From JBOGCH01 sp051656645 (lineage in GTDB: Bacteria; Bacteroidota; Bacteroidia; Bacteroidales; Marinifilaceae): 61,867 bases of DNA. A program made the translations under genes and the position numbers. This document shows positions 17,527 to 24,432 of the stretch, piece after piece (position 1 is the stretch's first letter; every line of letters starts with the position of its first letter). The stretch is from positions 1-61,867 of the forward strand of contig JBOGCH010000014.1 of the NCBI GenBank assembly GCA_051656645.1, given 5' to 3'. Below the pieces are notes generated by a model. The model saw nothing but the letters and a program-made list of their open reading frames with translations. It was not told the DNA's origin and did no database searches.

Positions 17527-19095
17527 ATGAGAATCGCTATTCCTCAATTAAACTATCGCACAGGGGATGTTGAGTTCAACAAAAACATCATTATTAAGGC
17601 GATTAAAGAAGCGCAAGGGCAACATGCTGAATTGGTTGTATTTCCGGAGCTTGCCATCTGCGGACCTTTTCCACAAGATTTACTTGAACAGGAAGAATTT
17701 ATTAACGCATGCCGCACAGCTATTGATGTAATTGCATCAAAAAGCGGTAAAATGGCTGTTATTATTGGCGGTCCAAACCTTGATGTTGCAACAGGTATTA
17801 TGTATAACTCAGCATACTTTATCCAGAATGAAGAGGTTGTGGATGGTGTACACAAAACAATACTTAGCGACTATGACATTTTTAGCGAAAGTCGTTATTT
17901 CGTTGCCGGCGATATTGGGAATGCCATTAAGTTTAAAGGAAATAATATACGTATTCTTTTTGATGAATATGAAAGCGAAACAATTGCCAAAGATGACTCT
18001 GTCATCCTTAACATTGGAATTGCTCCATATAGCCAAACATCCTTTGATTATAGACTGTCCACCTCTATTGATTTAGCTAAAAGATATCGCAAACCTGTAA
18101 TTGCAATCAATCAGGTGGGAGGTGCAACATCTGTGCTTTTTGATGGTAACTCACATGTTGTTTCAGACAGGGGTGTACCTGTACAATGTCTAAAAGCATT
18201 CCAAGAAGACACAGAGTACATTAATATTAAATTACTGCATAAAATGCCGGCCATGAAAAAGCCGGAAGCAACAACTATTGCAAACATTCACGATGCGCTT
18301 GTTATGGGTATTCGTGACTACTTTACAAAGCATGGTTTTACAAGTGCGGTACTTGGACTATCGGGCGGTATTGACTCTGCATTGGTGGCAGCATTAGCTG
18401 TGGAGGCTCTGGGCAAGGAGAATGTTAATGGAATACTTATGCCATCACATTTTTCTACTGATCACTCCGTTAAGGATGCTACAGATTTAGCACATAATCT
18501 TGGTATAGCCTATAACATTATTCCTATTGGCGATATATACAATAAATATATCGAATCCTTGGCCCCATTATTCAATGACATGCCATTTTCTCTAGCTGAA
18601 GAGAATATACAAGCTCGCATAAGAGGTATGCTCGTTATGGCATCATCTAACAAATTTGGACATATAGTTCTAAACACATCAAATAAAAGTGAAGCGGCTG
18701 TAGGATATGGTACACTATACGGTGATTTATGTGGTTCTCTTGGTAGCATTGGCGATTTGTATAAGACACAAGTGTACGAATTATCTCGTTACATAAATCG
18801 TAATGGTGTTATCATTCCAGAAAACACTATCAATAAAGAGCCATCGGCAGAGTTACGTCCGGGCCAATTAGATAAACAATCTTTACCTGAATATGATATT
18901 TTGGATGTCATCTTAAAAAGCTATATTGAGGAAAATATGTCTGCAAAGGAAATTGCTAAAAAAGGCCTAGATATTGAATTGGTACAAAAAATAGTTACCA
19001 TGGTTAATCGCAATGAATACAAAAGAGCGCAGTGCCCTCCAATTATACGTATTAGCGATAAAGCATTTGGAAGCGGAAGACGCATGCCTATTTAA
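17527..19095 (+). CDS. nadE: NAD+ synthetase with degenerate N-terminal glutaminase domain
   Basis: Last step of NAD biosynthesis: ATP-dependent amidation of nicotinate adenine dinucleotide. Residues 1-250 are a nitrilase-fold glutaminase domain and 255-522 the synthetase domain, with the ATP pyrophosphatase motif SGGIDS at 279-284. In the glutaminase triad E41 and K110 are present, but the position of the nucleophilic Cys (normally in a C-E-D motif) is D146 (LFDEYE). The following N-x-SASP and VGG-DE motifs are also altered (NIGIAP, VGGATS). Glutaminase activity is therefore probably lost and free ammonia used. At 522 residues it is slightly short for the two-domain type. A terminator follows. 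Confidence 0.9.
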   Translation: MRIAIPQLNYRTGDVEFNKNIIIKAIKEAQGQHAELVVFPELAICGPFPQDLLEQEEFINACRTAIDVIASKSGKMAVIIGGPNLDVATGIMYNSAYFIQNEEVVDGVHKTILSDYDIFSESRYFVAGDIGNAIKFKGNNIRILFDEYESETIAKDDSVILNIGIAPYSQTSFDYRLSTSIDLAKRYRKPVIAINQVGGATSVLFDGNSHVVSDRGVPVQCLKAFQEDTEYINIKLLHKMPAMKKPEATTIANIHDALVMGIRDYFTKHGFTSAVLGLSGGIDSALVAALAVEALGKENVNGILMPSHFSTDHSVKDATDLAHNLGIAYNIIPIGDIYNKYIESLAPLFNDMPFSLAEENIQARIRGMLVMASSNKFGHIVLNTSNKSEAAVGYGTLYGDLCGSLGSIGDLYKTQVYELSRYINRNGVIIPENTINKEPSAELRPGQLDKQSLPEYDILDVILKSYIEENMSAKEIAKKGLDIELVQKIVTMVNRNEYKRAQCPPIIRISDKAFGSGRRMPI

Positions 19096-19104
19096 TAAAA
19101 AACA

Positions 19105-19137
19105 AAAACAGAGAATGGAAAATCCATTCTCTGTTTT
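19105..19137. terminator. Stem-loop terminator after nadE
   Basis: 15-bp perfect arms (19105-19119 and 19123-19137) around AAA, with AAAACAGAG and CTCTGTTTT at the base, 9 bp after the nadE stop. The flanking A and T runs make it a good intrinsic terminator. Confidence 0.85.
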
Positions 19138-19444
19138 ACAACTATTAGTGCAATAACTACTCTATTACTGCAACCATCTTTGCAAGTGAATCATAATCTA
19201 TACCACTTGGATAATGAGTTTCGACCCCCTCTTGTCTCATTCATTAACAATACAAATATAGGGGATAGCCAAAAAAAACATGTCTTAGATTATATATTTC
19301 ATTTCCTAAATTGAATTTTTCTTTGATCACATTACTTGTTATTAATCAGTGACTTATATTTTGATTTACAATTTGACACAACGAATATACATTTTTGCAC
19401 TACTTTTTTCTGTCCAAAATTTATAACAATTTTGCTAGTACAAA
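19138..19444. other. Intergenic, no supported gene
   Basis: About 300 bp between the nadE terminator and the antiporter stop codon. A 27-codon minus-strand open frame (19157-19240) and a short GTTTCGACCCCCTCTTG segment (around 19220) were seen but are not convincing. No terminator for the antiporter gene was found. Confidence 0.4.
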
Positions 19445-20893
19445 CTATTTTGCTTCTTTTTCCTCCACTAATAAAAGCACATCATTGACATGAATTTCTA
19501 ACTTACCTGTAGGAATTAAAAAATGTTCATTCCGCTTAACAAACAAAACTAAAGCCCCTTCGGGTAATTCTATATCCTTAAGGTAATTTCCATTTATCAG
19601 ATGCTTGTCCGTAATTAGAATATCATGCAATTCGCCATTGGCACCTTCAGGAAGTTCCATACCAAAAGTTTCTGTAGGTTTTTCCATAGGTTCATTAAGT
19701 CGGAGAAGTTTTGCAAAAAACGTAATGGTTGTACCTTGCAGTAGCAACGAAAGTAAGGTTATAAAAAATACAATATTAAAAATAACGTCGGCTCCCGCAA
19801 CATTATCAACAACCGGGTATGTTGCAAAAATAATAGGCACTGCACCCCGTAGACCTACCCATGAAACAAAACATTTAGAACGCCACTCCTTTATATTAAA
19901 TGGGAATAGACACAACCATACACTCAAAGGACGTCCCAAAAGAATCATAAATATCCCTACCAACGCAGCGACAGGTGCAATTGCTATCATTTCATGCGGA
20001 TTTACAAGCAATCCTAACGTCAAGAACATAATTATTTGAGCCAACCAGGTAACTCCATCCATAAAACGTTGTAGCGTGTTACGTTTTATTATTTTGCTAT
20101 TGCCAAGTACAATACCTGCAATATACACTGCCAAGTATCCATTTCCCCATACAAGTTGCGTAAATGAGAAAGTAAAAAATATAAAGCTCAGGAGTAAAGG
20201 TGGATATAATGATTGATTTGACAGTTTATACTTATTAATAAACCATACGGCCACTTTTCCTAAAATAAATCCAAGTGTCACCCCTACTCCGAATTGTACC
20301 ACTAAATTAAAAATAGCACTCCATGGTGACAACTCGGGCAAACGAACATATTCAATTAGCATCAAGGTGAGCATATAAGCCATAGGGTCGTTACTACCGC
20401 TTTCCAGCTCTAATAGTGGTTGTATATTATTTTTTAGTTTAATATTCTGACTCCGCAATAAATTAAATACCGAAGCCGAATCCGTAGACGACATTGTTGC
20501 TGCTAGCAAAAAACATACGGGAAGTGATAAAAGGACAGCTGAGAGGAGATGTGAGGTGATCCAATAAATAAACAGACCTGTAAGAATAGTGGTAAATATT
20601 ACACCCAATGTTGCAAGTAATATTCCTTGCGTAAGAACTGGCTTTATTTCCCTAAATTTAGTATCCATACCGCCTGTGAAGAGAATAATATTTAATGCAA
20701 CCATCCCAATAAATTGCGCATCGTGCATACTGTGAAACTCCACACCAATACCATCACTACCAAATATCATTCCTACAAAGAGAAAAAGTAACAATACCGG
20801 AATACCTAAACGGTAGCCCGGTTTACTTACCAAAATACTCACAAACAGTAATATTGAGCCTAGTAACAATATGTTCTGCGCATTTATCGTCAT
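19445..20893 (-). CDS. Potassium/proton antiporter, CPA1/NhaP2 type
   Basis: 482-residue inner-membrane cation/proton antiporter. Residues 1-395 hold about 12 hydrophobic segments with the Na/H-exchanger features GMIFGSDGIG, FTGGMDTKF and the central SSTDSASVF and ESGSNDP motifs, the last two carrying the transport acidic residues. The C-terminal 60 residues form a soluble TrkA-C/RCK-C-like domain (GNYLKDIELPEGALVLFVKRN), typical of NhaP2-like K+/H+ antiporters. It is expected to export K+ or Na+ and take part in pH or osmotic control. It is divergent from the nitroreductase gene. Confidence 0.9.
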   Translation of the reverse strand: MTINAQNILLLGSILLFVSILVSKPGYRLGIPVLLLFLFVGMIFGSDGIGVEFHSMHDAQFIGMVALNIILFTGGMDTKFREIKPVLTQGILLATLGVIFTTILTGLFIYWITSHLLSAVLLSLPVCFLLAATMSSTDSASVFNLLRSQNIKLKNNIQPLLELESGSNDPMAYMLTLMLIEYVRLPELSPWSAIFNLVVQFGVGVTLGFILGKVAVWFINKYKLSNQSLYPPLLLSFIFFTFSFTQLVWGNGYLAVYIAGIVLGNSKIIKRNTLQRFMDGVTWLAQIIMFLTLGLLVNPHEMIAIAPVAALVGIFMILLGRPLSVWLCLFPFNIKEWRSKCFVSWVGLRGAVPIIFATYPVVDNVAGADVIFNIVFFITLLSLLLQGTTITFFAKLLRLNEPMEKPTETFGMELPEGANGELHDILITDKHLINGNYLKDIELPEGALVLFVKRNEHFLIPTGKLEIHVNDVLLLVEEKEAK

Positions 20894-20944
20894 TGTTTGT
20901 TATTTTAATATGTATGTAACTGTTTTTGTTTCAATATGGATACA

Positions 20945-20985
20945 TCTATTCTCAACAAATATTCTTTATATTTGTTGAGAATAGA
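20945..20985. promoter_or_regulatory. Perfect 18-bp inverted repeat in the nitroreductase leader
   Basis: Arms TCTATTCTCAACAAATAT (20945-20962) and its exact complement (20968-20985) surround a 5-base loop. It lies 20 bp upstream of the nitroreductase ATG and 52 bp upstream of the divergent antiporter start. No gene ends here, so it is unlikely to be a terminator. A dimeric-repressor operator or a leader-RNA hairpin fits better. Confidence 0.55.
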
Positions 20986-21004
20986 TAATTCAAAACAAAA
21001 CATC

Positions 21005-21643
21005 ATGAAAAAAATTCTACTACTAACATTAATTATTACGCTATTTGGAAATGCATTTGCAGCAGAAAAGCAAATTGTTTTGACCAAACCTAATTTAAAG
21101 CGATCGGCACAAATTATGGATGCATACAGTCAGAGACAATCTACGCGGGAATATGCAGATAAAGCAATAAGTGTAAGTGACCTTTCGGATTTACTATGGG
21201 CTGCATATGGAATAAATCGCCCCGAAAGTGACAAACGTACAGCCCCATCGGCGATGAATAAGCAAGATATGTCAATCTATGTTGCACTTCCTCAAGGAAC
21301 ATATTTATATGATGCCAAAAGCAATGTTCTTAATTTGGTTAATAGTATTGATTTAAGGCCAGAAATTGCAGGACAGCAACAATTTGCCACAACGGCACCG
21401 GCCATAATTCTATTGGTAAGCGATGTCTCAAAGTTGGGAGATCCGAAACTAGAACGTAGCATGGTATTGGCAGCGTTAGACGCAGGGGTCATTTCGCAAA
21501 ACATATCATTATTCTGCTCTGCATTTAATATAGGTACAGTGCCTCGCTACTATATGAATATTGAGAAAATAAAAAGCATTTTGAAATTGACAGATAGTCA
21601 AACCCCAATGTTAAACCATCCGATAGGATATTTTAAACAGTAA
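21005..21643 (+). CDS. Secreted nitroreductase-family (SagB/ThcOx-like) protein
   Basis: FMN-dependent oxidoreductase fold. With the start at 21005 (MKKILLLTLI) it has a clear signal peptide ending NAFA, so 212 residues pass to the periplasm; the open frame reaches back to 20936 through a hairpin and is not preferred. Family features are RQSTREYADKAIS, the LLWAAYGINR segment, TAPSAMNKQ and ALDAGVISQNISLFC. Export is seen in a subset of Bacteroidota nitroreductases. The substrate is unknown. A bidirectional terminator follows immediately. Confidence 0.85.
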   Translation: MKKILLLTLIITLFGNAFAAEKQIVLTKPNLKRSAQIMDAYSQRQSTREYADKAISVSDLSDLLWAAYGINRPESDKRTAPSAMNKQDMSIYVALPQGTYLYDAKSNVLNLVNSIDLRPEIAGQQQFATTAPAIILLVSDVSKLGDPKLERSMVLAALDAGVISQNISLFCSAFNIGTVPRYYMNIEKIKSILKLTDSQTPMLNHPIGYFKQ

Positions 21644-21645
21644 TA

Positions 21646-21685
21646 CAATTTCGAGCCTTCATTACTTTGTGAAGGCTCGAGATTG
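21646..21685. terminator. Bidirectional stem-loop between convergent genes
   Basis: 16-bp arms (21646-21661 and 21670-21685, core CGAGCCTTCA) with one mismatch around an 8-base loop. It starts 3 bp after the nitroreductase stop and ends at the stop of the minus-strand gene, so it can serve both. Confidence 0.8.
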
Positions 21686-21686
21686 T

Positions 21687-22109
21687 TTAGCGCTTATCTT
21701 TTAAAAGGATTACATTATCGCGAGAATTATTCTCTTCCTTAATTGCTTTAACCATAGCTTGTATCCATTTTTGCCCATCTTCTAAGGGTTGCTTCCCGGA
21801 AATGAGGGATTTATTTAGAGACTTAACATCCTCAACTGCTTTTGAATAGTAATAAAGAGGTATTCTGCTGCGCACAAAGTTACGTTTGGTAAAGCTTGGA
21901 ACCAATGTATCTCCCTGCATCTCTATGTGTAAACGTAATACATAAAACAAGCGTGTTTTTAATGCTTGTTGCTCATGCGACAGAAGACTATCCGGACGAA
22001 AAATAGCATCGTACGTTTTGCTTTTATGTACGTGCTTTTGAGCACAAACATTGAAAGTAAGAATTGAGAGTAAAAAAACTCCAACAAGAAATCTAATCTG
22101 ACTTTTCAT
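21687..22109 (-). CDS. Secreted hypothetical protein
   Basis: About 140 residues from the ATG at 22109; the frame is open to 22136. A signal peptide (MKSQIRFLVGVFLLSILTFN, cleaved after VCA) precedes a basic, mostly helical region rich in Lys, Gln and Leu. No family or catalytic motif was recognised. It faces the nitroreductase gene across a shared terminator and follows the patatin gene by 94 bp on the same strand. Confidence 0.7.
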   Translation of the reverse strand: MKSQIRFLVGVFLLSILTFNVCAQKHVHKSKTYDAIFRPDSLLSHEQQALKTRLFYVLRLHIEMQGDTLVPSFTKRNFVRSRIPLYYYSKAVEDVKSLNKSLISGKQPLEDGQKWIQAMVKAIKEENNSRDNVILLKDKR

Positions 22110-22203
22110 CACATATAAAATTAGTGAATACATCAAAACTTTCTAAAAGTATACGAGCATTTTACATTACAAGTTTACATATCGCTGTTCTATTAACTTT
22201 TCC

Positions 22204-23046
22204 TTACTTAATAAAAGACTCTAATGCTCGTTGCGCCTCTTTGTAACCCTCGTTGTAAAGTGCTTCCAATTTATTGGGATCTTTTTCTGTTCGGCTCACT
22301 TCAATTGGTTTTACGGGTCGTATTACAATAACTTTACCTTCCTCCTCTAGTTTTTCAATCTCTTCCAGTTTCTTATTATAACGTACAGCTCTATCCTTCA
22401 ATTTTTCTAATAATTTAGGATACTCTTTATATATAAATGGCAATAAGTGAACAGGTTTCTCGGATTTTCTATACCCCTTATTGCGAGTTAATACTATTAC
22501 TAACTTCTCATATCCTTCACTAAATGCTTTTTCATACGGAATTGCATCACACACGCCGCCGTCTACTTGTGGACGTCCATCCACCATTGCTACAGGACAC
22601 ACAAAGGGTAGCGAGCACGACGCTCGAAGCAAATCTACAAGTCGTTTTTTATCCTTACGTTCCTCATGGTATTCTGCCAATCCACTTGCACAATCGCTTG
22701 TTACAATTACAAAGCGTCCAGGCGAATTAAAATAAGTCTCATAATCAAAGGGATAATAGCGCTCGGGATATTCGTAAAAAAGAAAATCTAAATCTATAAT
22801 ACCTTTTCCTTTTATCAGGGGTTTAAGTCCTATAAACGGACGTATTCCGTGTAGTTTTACATTACTATGGAAGGAACGCCCCTTTTGTCTGGAAGCATAG
22901 GATACTCCATTGCTCGAACCTGCAGAAACACCTATTGTATAGGGAAAGTATATCTCTTTCTCCATCATATAGTCCAACACCCCGGCAGTGAAAGCACCTC
23001 GCATTCCTCCTCCTTCAAGTACAAGCCCCCAATTGTTTATATTCAT
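22204..23046 (-). CDS. Patatin-like phospholipase/acylhydrolase
   Basis: 280-residue protein of the bacterial patatin family (RssA/YjjU-like). The oxyanion motif GGGMRGAF lies at 12-19, the nucleophile elbow GVSAG at 39-43 gives S41, and the Asp of the dyad is D162 in VDGGV. No signal peptide, so it is probably cytoplasmic or on the inner membrane face. The Lys/Glu-rich C-terminal region (about 205-260) is likely helical. Expected to cleave acyl esters of phospholipids; the true substrate is unknown. Confidence 0.92.
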   Translation of the reverse strand: MNINNWGLVLEGGGMRGAFTAGVLDYMMEKEIYFPYTIGVSAGSSNGVSYASRQKGRSFHSNVKLHGIRPFIGLKPLIKGKGIIDLDFLFYEYPERYYPFDYETYFNSPGRFVIVTSDCASGLAEYHEERKDKKRLVDLLRASCSLPFVCPVAMVDGRPQVDGGVCDAIPYEKAFSEGYEKLVIVLTRNKGYRKSEKPVHLLPFIYKEYPKLLEKLKDRAVRYNKKLEEIEKLEEEGKVIVIRPVKPIEVSRTEKDPNKLEALYNEGYKEAQRALESFIK

Positions 23047-23091
23047 AAATGATATTGTTTAGTTAATATTTACTATGACAATAATAATAAA

Positions 23092-23121
23092 AAAGAGGCT
23101 ATCACTTGTGATAACCTCTTT
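23092..23121. terminator. Stem-loop terminator after the PUR-family gene
   Basis: 14-bp arms (23092-23105 and 23108-23121) built on AAAGAGG and CCTCTTT with one mismatch and a 2-base loop. It lies 20 bp downstream of the minus-strand PUR gene stop, and A/T runs flank both sides. Confidence 0.75.
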
Positions 23122-23141
23122 AATTTTCTATTAATAATTTA

Positions 23142-23459
23142 TTACAAATCATCGTAACTTACGCTGTAGCTCTCTACATCGCTATTTACATTGGCTTGTT
23201 TTATAAAACCGATAACTTCCTCTAAACCTTCTGCGAACTTTTCAAAATCCTCCTTATATAGGAATATCTTGTGTTTTTCAAAATTTTGTTGTCCATCATT
23301 GTCAACACGTTTTTTGCTTTCAGTTACTGTTAAGTAATAATCGTTATTACGTGTAGATTTTACATCAAAGAAATAGGTTCTTTTTCCGGCTCTCACAGCC
23401 TTTGAATAAACCTCCTCACGCTCTTTCTCAAACTCTTCGTTTCTTTTATATCCTTCCAT
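23142..23459 (-). CDS. PUR-family (DUF3276) DNA/RNA-binding protein
   Basis: 105-residue protein matching the small PUR-alpha-like family common in Bacteroidota. The pattern KRTYFFDVKSTRNNDYYLTVTESKK followed by an aromatic strand (KHKIFLYKEDFEKF) is the single PUR repeat, a beta-sheet plus helix that binds single-stranded nucleic acid. The acidic C terminus is also usual. Cytoplasmic and monocistronic, with its own terminator. Its regulatory targets are unknown. Confidence 0.9.
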   Translation of the reverse strand: MEGYKRNEEFEKEREEVYSKAVRAGKRTYFFDVKSTRNNDYYLTVTESKKRVDNDGQQNFEKHKIFLYKEDFEKFAEGLEEVIGFIKQANVNSDVESYSVSYDDL

Positions 23460-23822
23460 CTTTGCCTCAATTTTATTGATATTTTTTATTTTATTCTAAT
23501 TTCAAGGAGTTTTATTGTTATCTCCAAACGTTTGCATCCAACTACTTTTATAATTATTAATATAAAACTATTAAAAAGTATTAGATTGGTCAAATGTAGA
23601 AAAAAATAACAAATATAACTACATTCTTACATATTTATTCTTCTGTACGAATGGGACAAACTAAATATTTCGTAATTGTCCTACATCAGTTTAGGATTAT
23701 AAACAAGTAACTCATTGAATATTGTAATACTCTAGTTTATCTTACTATGAAATAAATACGGAAAACACCTTTTCACTTTAATACGTATTATGTCATGTCT
23801 AATTATTGATTATTGAGAATCC
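23460..23822. other. Intergenic between divergent genes, promoter-bearing
   Basis: 363 AT-rich bases between the divergent PUR and FUSC starts. It must contain promoters for both. I could not assign -33/-7 pairs with confidence. A short palindrome AAACGTTT sits near 23526. No RNA gene was recognised. Confidence 0.4.
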
Positions 23823-24359
23823 ATGATTAAAACTATACTACATCACATAGCTATTATTGTAGGACGTGTCAATATGATTGATGCATTGCTCAAGTCTATT
23901 GGTGTTTTATTGGCTTTCCTGCTTGGAGGGTTATTTACTCATTTACATCATGGTTTTGTTACTTATATTGGCTCCCTATTGGCTTGTACCTCCTGCATCG
24001 TCGTGTTAGACCAAAAAACAATGGAAGATTCATTTAAAAAAGGATGGTTACGCGTAGTTGGGACATTTATAGGTGCTCTAATTGCTTACATTTACTTACT
24101 CATATATCCCTATTCCTTATTAGGAATGATTCTTGGCGTATTATTGTTAGATATTATTTGTATGATGATTCAAATACCTGACAATGGAAAAATGGCAACT
24201 ATTACACTGATTGCAGTATTACTTATTTCAAAGTACTCCCCATCTATGTCGCCTCTCCTAAATGGAACTCTCCGGTTCGCCGAGTCAACCGTAGGTGTAG
24301 CTATCGGTTTAGGTATTATGTGGATTAGGATTAAAATCAATAATAAAAGGCACACATAA
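23823..24359 (+). CDS. FUSC/aromatic acid exporter-like membrane protein
   Basis: 178-residue integral membrane protein with five to six hydrophobic segments. The DALLKSIGVLLA start and the RFAESTVGVAIGL motif near the end match the N-terminal half of fusaric-acid-resistance / aromatic acid exporter proteins. The usual soluble C-terminal domain is missing, so this is a compact one-domain form. It lies 74 bp upstream of the HzsA-related gene on the same strand; co-transcription is possible but not evident. Substrate unknown. Confidence 0.8.
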   Translation: MIKTILHHIAIIVGRVNMIDALLKSIGVLLAFLLGGLFTHLHHGFVTYIGSLLACTSCIVVLDQKTMEDSFKKGWLRVVGTFIGALIAYIYLLIYPYSLLGMILGVLLLDIICMMIQIPDNGKMATITLIAVLLISKYSPSMSPLLNGTLRFAESTVGVAIGLGIMWIRIKINNKRHT

Positions 24360-24432
24360 TTGAACACTTACCGTATTTGTTTTTCCTTAATTAATTACTA
24401 TTTTTCACAAATAATAATTAATCTACATTTTG

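Noticed and set aside
19157..19240. 27-codon minus-strand frame (MRQEGVETHY...) in the nadE-antiporter gap
   Set aside because: The ATG follows directly on a stop, no ribosome site or family is visible, and the length is within chance for this composition.
19217..19245. Possible decayed fragment of the 11-bp element (GTTTCGACCCCCTCTTG then CTCATTCA)
   Set aside because: Order of unit and end sequence differs from the complete copies and the match is too short to separate from chance.
20936..21004. Upstream start for the nitroreductase
   Set aside because: It would put 23 residues encoded by a perfect hairpin in front of a clear signal peptide.
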